A stretch of 6,621 bases of DNA from contig DDWF01000181.1 of the NCBI GenBank assembly GCA_002345845.1, positions 1,538 to 8,158 of the forward strand, read 5' to 3'. The notes below the pieces were generated by a model, which was given only the letters and a program-made list of their open reading frames with translations, made no database searches and was not told the origin of the DNA. Each line of letters begins with the position of its first letter. Positions within the stretch are counted from its first letter, which is position 1. The DNA comes from Betaproteobacteria bacterium UBA2293 (GTDB lineage Bacteria > Pseudomonadota > Gammaproteobacteria > Burkholderiales > Rhodocyclaceae). Shown here piece by piece: positions 1 to 6,621 of the stretch. The position numbers were made by a program, and so were the translations under genes.

Positions 1-906
<906 letters not shown>

Positions 907-931
907 CGCGTCGTCAGCATAGGAGCCAAAC

Positions 932-1357
932 ATGGCACTTTCTGTTCATTGTGATGTCGTCAGCGCTGAAGAGTCCATTTTCTCGGGACTCGTCGAGCTG
1001 GCCGTGTTTCCCGGTGAGGCCGGGGAACTCGGTATCCTGCCGCGGCATACCCCGCTGCTGACGCGTATCAAGCCCGGCACCATTCGCCTGAAGGTGCAGG
1101 GCCAGAGCGAGTTCGAACTGGTCTATGTTTCTGGTGGCATGTTGGAAGTGCAACCGGACATGATCACGGTGCTCGCCGATACGGCGATCCGTGCTCACGA
1201 TCTGGACGAAGCCAAGGCCCTGGAAGCCAAGAAGCATGCCGAGGAAGCTCTCGCCAACCGGCAGGCCGAAATGGATTATGCTGCCGCCGAAGCCGAACTG
1301 GCCCAGGCGATTGCGCAACTCCAGGCAATTCAGCGTCTGCGCAAGCACACGCACTGA
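932..1357 (+). CDS. atpC: F1Fo ATP synthase subunit epsilon
   Basis: This is the central-stalk subunit that couples rotor and catalytic head, and its C-terminal helices inhibit ATP hydrolysis. The 141 residues match the usual length of about 135-142. The N-terminal beta-sandwich spans about residues 1-85, with the family signature [22 protein letters not shown] at about 28-49 and [20 protein letters not shown] further on. The C-terminal helical hairpin, about 90-137, is rich in Ala, Glu and Gln. The ATG start is supported by AGGAG at 921-925 with 6 nt spacing, and by the alignment of [18 protein letters not shown] with known N-termini. It lies 25 nt after atpD and is the last gene of the operon, followed by a strong intrinsic terminator. 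Confidence 0.97.
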   Translation: MALSVHCDVVSAEESIFSGLVELAVFPGEAGELGILPRHTPLLTRIKPGTIRLKVQGQSEFELVYVSGGMLEVQPDMITVLADTAIRAHDLDEAKALEAKKHAEEALANRQAEMDYAAAEAELAQAIAQLQAIQRLRKHTH

Positions 1358-1374
1358 GTTTCGCTCAGGAATGG

Positions 1375-1407
1375 AAAAGGGCAGCTTCGGCTGCCCTTTT
1401 TATTTTT
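1375..1407 (+). terminator. Rho-independent terminator of the atp operon
   Basis: A perfect GC-rich stem GGGCAGC (1379-1385) and GCTGCCC (1390-1396) closes a TTCG tetraloop. It is extended by AAAA (1375-1378) pairing with TTTT (1397-1400), and the tail is TTTTTATTTTT (1397-1407). It starts 17 nt after the atpC stop. The extended 11-bp stem, stable UUCG-type loop and U-rich tail are the classical form. The stem also reads on the minus strand, but there the T run is only TTTT before CC, so its main direction is plus. Confidence 0.95.
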
Positions 1408-1416
1408 CCGTCGGCG

Positions 1417-1441
1417 AAAAAAACCGGCCCTCGGCCAGTTT
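1417..1441 (-). terminator. Rho-independent terminator of the ubiE-ubiJ cluster
   Basis: Read on the minus strand, just after the ubiJ stop (TAG at 1447-1445), the sequence gives AAACTGGCC, a GAG loop, then GGCCGGTTT. This is a 9-bp stem containing one G-T wobble, and it runs into seven consecutive T (complement of 1423-1417). On the plus strand the wobble becomes a C-A mismatch and no T run follows, so the element is directional. It is distinct from the atp terminator ten bases further on. Confidence 0.8.
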
Positions 1442-1444
1442 CGT

Positions 1445-2017
1445 CTAAGCCAGCCGCTGCACCCGCTTTTCCAGGCGCGCCAGATCGTCGCGCAGGCGAT
1501 CGATGGCGCTGACCAAGCTGCCGACTTCCGGCGCCGAAACCAGGATGCCGGCCTCCTCACGGGCGAATTCGGCGACATTGGCCGCCAGCCGGCGACTCCC
1601 TTCAACGACCTCGCTGCCAAGACGATCACCCAGCATGCTCAAGCGGCGAGCCGGAATATCCCCGACGAAGCGCGCCAGATCTTCCTCAACGTCCCAACGC
1701 AGATTACGAAAGACGAAGGCCAGTGCTTCGGCGATATCCGCCGATCCAGCCAGGCGGATACCGGCAAATAGGCTCTGTCTATCCAGCAGCAGGCGCAGGG
1801 GCGCATCCGCGGGCAGGGTCAGCGTCACGTCAGCGTCGGCAGCCGCTTCGCTAGCCAGCAGCAAACCGTGTTCGTCGATACGCAGCGCCATGGCCAGCGG
1901 CCCCCCCTCGATGCGCACGACGGCTCCGGCATGCGGCCGCAAGCGTTCGCGAGCCCAGCTTTCGCGGGCCAGCAAATGGCCGAGAGCGGCGACGATCAGT
2001 TTCTGCGGAGCGGACAC
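1445..2017 (-). CDS. ubiJ: UbiJ, SCP2-domain accessory factor of ubiquinone biosynthesis
   Basis: UbiJ-type proteins (formerly YigP) bind lipid ubiquinone intermediates through an SCP2 fold and, with UbiK, assist the soluble Ubi enzyme complex. The 190 residues show an SCP2-like region at about 8-110, with alternating hydrophobic strands (VVRIEGGPLAMALRIDEHGL, VTLTLPADAPLRLLL, IRLAGSADIAEALAFVF). The family-typical block LRWDVEEDLARFVGDIPARR is at 106-125, and a C-terminal coiled coil lies at about 165-190 (LVSAIDRLRDDLARLEKRVQ). The position directly after ubiE is the usual one and strongly supports the call. The start is GTG, 9 nt after the ubiE TAG and in the same frame; no clear Shine-Dalgarno is visible, so translation is probably coupled to ubiE. 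A later start is possible but would cut into the SCP2 domain. ubiB does not follow. Confidence 0.88.
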   Translation of the reverse strand: MSAPQKLIVAALGHLLARESWARERLRPHAGAVVRIEGGPLAMALRIDEHGLLLASEAAADADVTLTLPADAPLRLLLDRQSLFAGIRLAGSADIAEALAFVFRNLRWDVEEDLARFVGDIPARRLSMLGDRLGSEVVEGSRRLAANVAEFAREEAGILVSAPEVGSLVSAIDRLRDDLARLEKRVQRLA

Positions 2018-2026
2018 GCCGAGCGC

Positions 2027-2764
2027 CTAGAACTTGTAGCCGCGGTGCAGGGCGACGACACCGAGCGCCAGGTTGAAATACTCGACCTTCTCCAGGCCAA
2101 CGCCTTCCATCATTGCCTTCAGTTCTTCCTGCCCGGGATGGACGCGAATGGATTCGGAAAGATAGCGATAACTGTCGGCGTCCTGGGTGATCAGCTGGCC
2201 AACACGCGGAATGACCTTGAACGAATAGAAGTCGTAGAGCGGCGCCAGCGGCTTCCAGATCTGCGAAAACTCGAGCACCAGCAAGCGGCCGCCGGGGCGC
2301 AGGACGCGCCGCATTTCCGCGATCGCCGCATCCTTGTGGGTCATGTTGCGCAGGCCGAAGGCGACGGTGACGCAGTCGAACCAATCATCCGGGAAGGGTA
2401 GTTTCTCGGCATCGCACTGCGCGACCGGCAGCATGTAACCCTTATCGGTCAGGCGGTCACGACCACGTGCCAGCATCGCGTTGTTGATGTCGGTCAGCCA
2501 GACCTGGCCGCTCTTGCCGACTTTCTTGGCAAAGGCCAGTGACAGGTCGCCGGTACCACCAGCGACGTCGAGCACACGCGATCCTTCGCGGACGCCGGAA
2601 CGCTGGATGGTGAAGGCTTTCCACAGGCGATGCATGCCGCCTGACATGAGATCGTTCATCAGGTCGTAGCGGCTGGCGACGGAGTCGAAGACATCGGCGA
2701 CGCGGCGGGCTTTTTCGGTTTCGGCAACGGTTTCGTAGCCGAAGTGGGTGGTGTCGTTCTTCAT
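2027..2764 (-). CDS. ubiE: UbiE, demethylubiquinone/demethylmenaquinone C-methyltransferase
   Basis: UbiE is a SAM-dependent C-methyltransferase that methylates the quinone ring (2-polyprenyl-6-methoxy-1,4-benzoquinol in the ubiquinone route, demethylmenaquinol in the menaquinone route) in the cytoplasm near the membrane. The 245 residues match the family length of about 245-251. Both family signatures are present: [16 protein letters not shown] (33-48) and [15 protein letters not shown] (153-167). SAM motif I is [12 protein letters not shown] (64-75), followed by the acidic TDINNAML and [13 protein letters not shown]. The C-terminus [13 protein letters not shown] is typical. I chose the ATG at 2764 because [15 protein letters not shown] aligns with known UbiE starts. 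A GTG at 2791 would add nine residues and overlap the upstream gene by 23 nt. Only a weak GAG lies before the ATG, 4 nt after the upstream stop, which suggests coupled translation. Confidence 0.96.
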   Translation of the reverse strand: MKNDTTHFGYETVAETEKARRVADVFDSVASRYDLMNDLMSGGMHRLWKAFTIQRSGVREGSRVLDVAGGTGDLSLAFAKKVGKSGQVWLTDINNAMLARGRDRLTDKGYMLPVAQCDAEKLPFPDDWFDCVTVAFGLRNMTHKDAAIAEMRRVLRPGGRLLVLEFSQIWKPLAPLYDFYSFKVIPRVGQLITQDADSYRYLSESIRVHPGQEELKAMMEGVGLEKVEYFNLALGVVALHRGYKF

Positions 2765-2768
2765 GATC

Positions 2769-3188
2769 TCAATGATGATGGCCGCAGGCACCGCCAGCGG
2801 GTCGGGAAGTGAAGTCGATATCGCGTGAAAAACCCTGGCTGTCCAGCTGCTTCAGGTATTCCGCCCACAATTCATCGTGATGCACGGCCAGGTTGTGCAA
2901 CAGATCCCAGGAGTAAAGACCGCTGTCGTGACCGTCCGAGTAGACGAAGCGCAAGGCATAGGTGCCGACCGGTTCGATCCGCTCGATCACTACGTTGCGC
3001 TTGCCGGTCTGCAGCGTTTCCTGGCCGGGACCGTGGCCACGGGCTTCGGCGGAGGGGGTGAATACCCGGAGGTATTCGAAATCCAGCTGATAGCGCTGGC
3101 CATCGTCGTACGCCAGCTCGAGGCGGCGCGATTTCTGATGCAGCGTGATTTCGGTGGGTATTGGCGTATCCCGTTCGATGCCGGCCAT
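2769..3188 (-). CDS. DUF971 family protein (GBBH-like N-terminal domain)
   Basis: This small cytoplasmic protein of 139 residues is a stand-alone DUF971 domain, the fold also found at the N-terminus of gamma-butyrobetaine hydroxylase. Its function is not established; family members are often tied by context to Fe-S or quinone metabolism. Visible family features are [20 protein letters not shown] (11-30), the [17 protein letters not shown] block (40-56), [27 protein letters not shown] (68-94) and [16 protein letters not shown]. The tail ends in CGHHH (135-139), which could bind a metal, but this is inference. The ATG at 3188 is preferred over an in-frame GTG at 3200, because GGAGGA sits 4 nt before the ATG and the GTG overlaps that ribosome site. 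ubiE begins 4 nt after the stop, as in many betaproteobacteria. Confidence 0.9.
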   Translation of the reverse strand: MAGIERDTPIPTEITLHQKSRRLELAYDDGQRYQLDFEYLRVFTPSAEARGHGPGQETLQTGKRNVVIERIEPVGTYALRFVYSDGHDSGLYSWDLLHNLAVHHDELWAEYLKQLDSQGFSRDIDFTSRPAGGACGHHH

Positions 3189-3192
3189 GATG

Positions 3193-3198
3193 TCCTCC
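3193..3198 (-). promoter_or_regulatory. Strong ribosome binding site deciding the DUF971 start
   Basis: The minus strand reads GGAGGA followed by CATC and ATG (3188-3186). This near-consensus Shine-Dalgarno favours the ATG at 3188. The in-frame GTG at 3200-3198 shares its last base with the site and is therefore an unlikely start. Confidence 0.8.
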
Positions 3199-3207
3199 AC
3201 AAGAAGG

Positions 3208-3222
3208 GCGCTAGTTTAGCGC
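3208..3222 (-). repeat. Short perfect inverted repeat upstream of the DUF971 gene
   Basis: On the minus strand GCGCTA and TAGCGC flank the three-base loop AAC, giving a perfect 6-bp hairpin 9 nt before the GGAGGA ribosome site. It lies in the 62-nt gap after the 530-aa gene. No T run follows (CCTTCTTGT), so it is not a convincing intrinsic terminator. It could be an mRNA processing or stabilising hairpin, a small operator, or chance. No -35/-10 pair that I trust is visible in the gap. Confidence 0.4.
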
Positions 3223-3250
3223 ACTCAAACGGCGCCGGCTGCCAGCCATA

Positions 3251-4843
3251 TCAAAGCGGCAGATAGCTTAGGCGTTCGAAGTCAGTACCACGCTGGAGTA
3301 CGTGGGCCATGCGTACCTGCCAGCATTCGTCAGCGCAGACGATCTCCAGGACCCGGCTGGCCTGGTACATGCCGGCCGGCAGAACCAGCGATGCTTCCTC
3401 GCCGATTGCCGGCAACGCGGGCAGCATGAAGGCACGCAGGTAACGCTCGTGAATGCCGTTGGTCGACAGATGGCGCACAGCGACCGCGATTGGGATGCCG
3501 GGCAGGGTGGCGAGCCCGGCAATCAGTCCACCGCTGTGCTCCTGCATCAGCCAGGTAACCTGGGCGATCAGGAAGTGTTGCCCGTCATGGGGGCAAACAG
3601 CCAAAAGCTGAGCGTGGGTGATTTTCTGTCCGGCACAGGAGCGTCCGAGACGAAAGCCGTTGGCCGAATGATTGATTACCGCCCACTCGTCAACCGGGAA
3701 CTCGATATTCGGCCGGATATTCAATTTCTGCCCGGGCGAAACCTGTTCGCGGAAGGTGAACAGCTCCTCGAACTCTCCCCGGGAGTAGGTACTCACTGCA
3801 TCGGGCTGAACGAACTCCTTTCCGCTGACGGCGAAGTGCATGGCCTCGAAACCGCATGCCACATGGGCGACGCCTTCGCTGGCGAAGCGCCGGAAGCGGC
3901 GCGGCGAGGCTTGCTGCGTCCACGGGCGTTGCAGATGTTCGAGCAGCTGCAGGACGTGGCTGCTGGTTTCCTCGCCCAGGCCGAGCTGTGAAGGAGTGAC
4001 CCGCTGCCGCAACTGGGCGAGCATGTGATTGATCTGGAAGCCCAGGCGGGTGGTATCGAAACGCCGGGCATCGCTTCCCAGTTGATCGCTGGCAGCGCTT
4101 GGATGCAGCGGTGCGTCCTTCATCAGCTCGACGACATAGGGCGGCACCTCCAGGTCATCGTCAAGGCGATGAATTGAGATCAATGGCGCCCAGTTGGCCG
4201 CCCAGCGACGTAACAGATTGAGGTTGCGGACACTGTTGCTGTACGGACTGGCGATGTCGATCAGCATCAATGTCGTGTACGCCGCCGCACAATGCGACGC
4301 CTGCAGGCTGTTCTCCAGCGTGTCCTGGACCGGCAGATAGGCGATACCCCACTCTTCCGCCGATTCGTAATAGCCGTGCAGTTCCAGCCAGATACCGGCA
4401 GGCAGTTCGCGCCGGGCGCGGAAATGCTCGAGCAGTATCATCCCGGTGTAATACAGGCAGCGATGCAGGATGGTCGCCATCATCGCGCGGTACTCGGGAT
4501 TGCCGGCATCCGGCTCCTCAAGGCGGGCACAGAGGGCGTAGGCTTTGGCCGCCTTGCTCCAGGCAGAAATGACCTGACGGAAATTGCCTTCCTCTTCCTC
4601 GGCCAGCGGCACCGCCTTGCTGTGGTAGCGCCGCGCCATCTCCTCCTCGATGAAGCACAACGGCGCCCGTGCCTGCTCCAGCAATCCGAGAAATACGGCG
4701 GGTGCCGGCGGATCGGCCAGCAACGCGTCGAGAAAGCGAATCAGTTGCTGCTCGGCAACAGGCGGATTGGCGAGCACCAGTCGGGACAGATAATCGCCGC
4801 CTTCGGCCAATTCGCGGAATGTTGGCAGAAAGTTATCGGACAT
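3251..4843 (-). CDS. Conserved protein of unknown function, possible PilZ-like C-terminal region
   Basis: I do not recognise a characterised protein here. The 530 residues have no signal peptide and no clear membrane segment, so it is probably cytoplasmic. Residues 1 to about 300 look mainly helical and acidic, with a Trp/Tyr-rich stretch (CLYYTGMILLEHFR, IWLELHGYYESAEEWG, NLNLLRRWAANWAPL at about 129-220). The C-terminal part, about 312-460, appears to be beta-rich. It contains RRFRR (315-319), which fits the RxxxR half of a c-di-GMP-binding PilZ motif, and NHSANG (391-396), which fits (D/N)xSxxG. These are followed by GLATLPGIPIAVAVR, resembling the end of a PilZ barrel. The two half-motifs are about 72 residues apart, more than the usual 20-30, so a split or degenerate PilZ is only a proposal. 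The ATG start has GGGAG at 4856-4852 with 8 nt spacing, right after the HIT-gene stop (15-nt gap). Confidence 0.85.
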   Translation of the reverse strand: MSDNFLPTFRELAEGGDYLSRLVLANPPVAEQQLIRFLDALLADPPAPAVFLGLLEQARAPLCFIEEEMARRYHSKAVPLAEEEEGNFRQVISAWSKAAKAYALCARLEEPDAGNPEYRAMMATILHRCLYYTGMILLEHFRARRELPAGIWLELHGYYESAEEWGIAYLPVQDTLENSLQASHCAAAYTTLMLIDIASPYSNSVRNLNLLRRWAANWAPLISIHRLDDDLEVPPYVVELMKDAPLHPSAASDQLGSDARRFDTTRLGFQINHMLAQLRQRVTPSQLGLGEETSSHVLQLLEHLQRPWTQQASPRRFRRFASEGVAHVACGFEAMHFAVSGKEFVQPDAVSTYSRGEFEELFTFREQVSPGQKLNIRPNIEFPVDEWAVINHSANGFRLGRSCAGQKITHAQLLAVCPHDGQHFLIAQVTWLMQEHSGGLIAGLATLPGIPIAVAVRHLSTNGIHERYLRAFMLPALPAIGEEASLVLPAGMYQASRVLEIVCADECWQVRMAHVLQRGTDFERLSYLPL

Positions 4844-4858
4844 CGCTTCATCTCCCTT

Positions 4859-5293
4859 TCAACGATTCGCTTTTGCCAAGACTGCCGCCAGCGCCTCAGC
4901 CAGTTCCTCATCGGCAACCAGCGGCCGACCGCCGCCACCATCACGACGAACCTGGCCCCAGACCGGTTCCGGGAAATGCCGATCATCGTGCCAGCGGGGA
5001 ATGATGTGCCAATGCACGTGTGGAACCACGTTGCCGAAACTGGCCAGGTTGATCTTGTCCGGTGCAAACAGCTGGCGCACCACCTCTTCAACGGCGAACA
5101 CGATGGCCATCAACTGTTGTCTTTCTGCCGGTGGCAGATCAGTCATTTCCCGCACATGCGTGTTCCAGATGACACGGCAGAAACCCGGGTAATGCGGATC
5201 GTCCACGCGCACGACGCGACAGTCGGCCGATCGCCAGAGGACGCTTCCCCCGGGAACGGCGCACAACTCGCAGGCAGCTTCGGCTGGGCTCAC
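4859..5293 (-). CDS. HIT family protein (histidine triad nucleotide hydrolase)
   Basis: HIT proteins are small cytoplasmic hydrolases or transferases acting on nucleotide phosphate bonds, such as dinucleoside polyphosphates or AMP derivatives; the substrate of this one is unknown. The histidine triad HVHWHIIP is at 92-99 (His92, His94, His96, counted from the chosen start), preceded by INLASFGNVVP. The N-terminus has CELC (8-11), often seen in this subgroup and possibly zinc-binding. The conserved PGFCRVIWNTHVREMTDL and HDDRHFPEPVW blocks also fit. The start is uncertain. I favour GTG at 5293, which has GGAG with 7 nt spacing and leaves a 144-residue protein of normal family length. An ATG at 5335 or GTG at 5344 would add 14 or 17 residues (MFPGDPAQHV...) but neither has a well-placed ribosome site. 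It follows the Fe-S oxidoreductase gene on the same strand. Confidence 0.92.
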   Translation of the reverse strand: MSPAEAACELCAVPGGSVLWRSADCRVVRVDDPHYPGFCRVIWNTHVREMTDLPPAERQQLMAIVFAVEEVVRQLFAPDKINLASFGNVVPHVHWHIIPRWHDDRHFPEPVWGQVRRDGGGGRPLVADEELAEALAAVLAKANR

Positions 5294-5300
5294 ATCAAGG

Positions 5301-5304
5301 CTCC
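5301..5304 (-). promoter_or_regulatory. Ribosome binding site favouring the GTG start of the HIT gene
   Basis: GGAG on the minus strand lies 7 nt before GTG (5293-5291). The more upstream in-frame candidates, ATG at 5335 and GTG at 5344, have only a GAGGA at 5362-5358, which is 22 and 13 nt away and too far for a normal site. This supports the shorter protein but does not prove it. Confidence 0.5.
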
Positions 5305-5390
5305 GGACATGCTGGGCAGGATCACCCGGAAACATTGATAACACAAGCCCAGGAGCGTCCTCAAGGAGCTATTTCACGGCGGTGCACGAA

Positions 5391-6621
5391 TTAAAGCAAC
5401 ACGCGTTCAATACCGCCGTTGTTCGCCTTGCCGACGTAATCCGCCATCCAGTTATCACCGAGCAGATGCTTGGCCAGCTCGACAACGATATAGTCGGACG
5501 TCGTATCGGCATCGTCATCGTAGCGGGACAAGCCCTGCAGGCAGGCCGGGCAGGAGGTGAGTATCTTGACCTCGCCCTGGAAGCCGTCGGCGCGCAGCTT
5601 GGCCGCGCCGCTCTCGATTTCCTGCTGCTTGCGGAACTTCACCTGGGTGGCGATATCCGGCCGCGAATAGGCGAAGGAGCCGGCATCGCCGCAGCAGCGG
5701 TCGGTCAGCGGCACCTCCTGACCCATCAGCGCCTTGGTCACGGCCAGCGGGGCATAGGCCTTCATCGGCGTGTGGCAGGGGTCGTGGTACATGTAGCGGG
5801 TACCGCTGACACCTTCCAGTTTGACGCCCTTTTCCATCAGGTACTCGTGAATGTCGAGCAGGCGGCAGCCGGGGAAGATCTTCTCGAACTGGTATTTCTG
5901 CAGCTGATCCATGCAGGTGCCGCAGGAGACAATCACGGTCTTGATATCGAGATAGTTCAGCGTGTTGGCGACGCGGTGGAAGAGCACGCGGTTGTCGGTA
6001 GTGATCTTCTGGCCCTTGTCGGCATCGCCGGAGGCGTTCTGCGGGTAGCCGCAGCACAGGTAGCCGGGCGGCAGCACGGTGGTGGTGCCGACTTCGTAGA
6101 GCATCGCCTGCGTCGCCAGGCCGACCTGCGAGAACAGCCGCTCGGAGCCGCAGCCGGGGAAGTAGAAGACGGCCTCCGACTCGTCGCTGCTCTTTTGCGG
6201 ATTGCGGATCACCGGAATGACCTTGTCGTCCTCGATGTCGAGCAGGCCGCGCGAAGTACGCTTGGGTAGGTTGCCCGGCATCGGCCGATTGAGGAAGTGG
6301 ATGACCTGCGTCTTGACGCTCGGCGCGCCGAGTGTCGCCGGCGGGTGCTGACGGCTGGCCTGGGTCAGACCCAGCGCCTTGGCCGCCTTGTGCACCAGGC
6401 GCTGGGCCTTGAAACCGAAGTCCATCATGCCGAAGCGCATCAGCTTGATGGTCGCCGGATCCTTCAGGTTCAGATAGGTCATCGCCGCGAAGGTGCCGGG
6501 ACTGAAGCGCTTCTTCTCCTGCTTGCGCAGGAAGTTGCGCATCGCCACCGAAACGTCGCCGAAATCGATGTCGACCGGACAGGGCTTCAGGCAGCGGTGG
6601 CAGACCGTGCAGTGGTCGGCG
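5391..6621 (-). CDS. Large FAD/Fe-S oxidoreductase, C-terminal 409 residues (4Fe-4S, DUF3400-like and two CCG domains; 5' end outside window)
   Basis: The frame is open to the right edge, so the first methionine or GTG near 6548 is internal. Counted from base 6620, the visible part begins inside a ferredoxin motif with Cys4, Cys7, Cys10 and Cys14 (CTVCHRCLKPCP), a 4Fe-4S site. A DUF3400-like linker follows (SPGTFAAMTYLNLKDPATIK, then GNLPKRTSRGLLDIEDDKV). Two cysteine-rich CCG modules come next: YFPGCGSE with Cys157, CCGYP at 189-190 and CGTC at 233-236; then DPCHT with Cys282, CCGDAG at 309-310 and CPAC at 357-360. This layout matches the C-terminus of long (about 1300 residues) betaproteobacterial FAD/FMN-binding oxidoreductases that resemble glycolate or D-lactate dehydrogenases with fused GlcD- and GlcF-like parts. 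The FAD half would lie off-window and is inferred. Likely role: oxidising a 2-hydroxy acid and passing electrons towards quinone; the substrate is unknown. Confidence 0.9.
   Translation of the reverse strand, partial: ADHCTVCHRCLKPCPVDIDFGDVSVAMRNFLRKQEKKRFSPGTFAAMTYLNLKDPATIKLMRFGMMDFGFKAQRLVHKAAKALGLTQASRQHPPATLGAPSVKTQVIHFLNRPMPGNLPKRTSRGLLDIEDDKVIPVIRNPQKSSDESEAVFYFPGCGSERLFSQVGLATQAMLYEVGTTTVLPPGYLCCGYPQNASGDADKGQKITTDNRVLFHRVANTLNYLDIKTVIVSCGTCMDQLQKYQFEKIFPGCRLLDIHEYLMEKGVKLEGVSGTRYMYHDPCHTPMKAYAPLAVTKALMGQEVPLTDRCCGDAGSFAYSRPDIATQVKFRKQQEIESGAAKLRADGFQGEVKILTSCPACLQGLSRYDDDADTTSDYIVVELAKHLLGDNWMADYVGKANNGGIERVLL

Noticed and set aside
1503..2401. Plus-strand open frames (175 and 177 residues) antisense to ubiJ and ubiE
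   Set aside because: They are rich in Ser, Arg and Ala or otherwise featureless, have no ribosome site of note, and lie opposite confidently identified genes.
2027..2791. Longer ubiE form starting at GTG 2791
   Set aside because: The extra residues (PAAIIIEI) are absent from the known UbiE N-terminus and overlap the upstream gene. The ATG at 2764 gives the normal N-terminus and length.
3302..3991. 229-residue plus-strand open frame inside the 530-aa gene
   Set aside because: The minus-strand frame is far longer (530 codons), has a ribosome site and fits the operon. The plus frame has no motif that I recognise.
4292..5338. 348-residue plus-strand open frame spanning the HIT gene and the 530-aa gene
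   Set aside because: It runs antisense across two genes and the gap between them, with no recognisable domain. The HIT triad on the other strand is unmistakable, so this is a shadow frame.
5294..5390. Possible promoter or terminator in the 97-nt gap before the HIT gene
   Set aside because: The gap holds GGAGC twice as a direct repeat and a 4-bp palindrome TCCTTGAGGA, but no stable hairpin with a T run and no convincing -35/-10 pair. Nothing is supportable here.
5382..6269. 295-residue plus-strand open frame antisense to the Fe-S oxidoreductase gene
   Set aside because: The opposite strand encodes a clear conserved protein with full cysteine motifs. The antisense product is a low-complexity Gly/Ala/Val/Leu/His-rich sequence typical of the complement of high-GC coding DNA, and no family is recognisable.

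Overview
The window looks like a piece of a high-GC betaproteobacterial chromosome, most likely from the Rhodocyclales (Dechloromonas/Azonexus-like). This is judged from protein similarity recalled by eye and from gene content, since no search was run. Every long region is explained by ordinary chromosomal genes. There is no sign of a mobile element, CRISPR array, phage gene, tRNA or rRNA.

Region 1 (1-1357, + strand) is the 3' end of an F1Fo ATP synthase operon. It holds the C-terminal two thirds of the beta subunit (atpD, cut by the left edge) and the complete epsilon subunit (atpC). The gene order atpD-atpC at the operon end is the standard proteobacterial one.

Region 2 (1358-1444) is an 87-bp convergent junction with two separate intrinsic terminators. 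One faces the atp operon and the other faces the minus-strand cluster.

Region 3 (1445-6621, all on the - strand, transcribed right to left) is a compact six-gene run. In transcription order it holds: the C-terminal part of a large iron-sulfur oxidoreductase with DUF3400-like and double CCG cysteine-rich domains (cut by the right edge); a HIT-family nucleotide hydrolase; a 530-residue protein of unknown function with a possible PilZ-like C-terminal region; a small DUF971 protein; ubiE (C-methyltransferase of ubiquinone/menaquinone synthesis); and ubiJ (SCP2-domain accessory factor of ubiquinone synthesis). Gaps of 4 to about 97 nt suggest co-transcription of at least the last five genes, although a promoter inside the larger gaps cannot be excluded.

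The common theme is respiratory energy metabolism: quinone synthesis (UbiE, UbiJ), a probable flavin/Fe-S dehydrogenase that may feed electrons to the quinone pool, and the ATP synthase. The least understood element is the 530-aa protein at 3251-4843. The long open frames antisense to the minus-strand genes are shadows of high-GC coding sequence.
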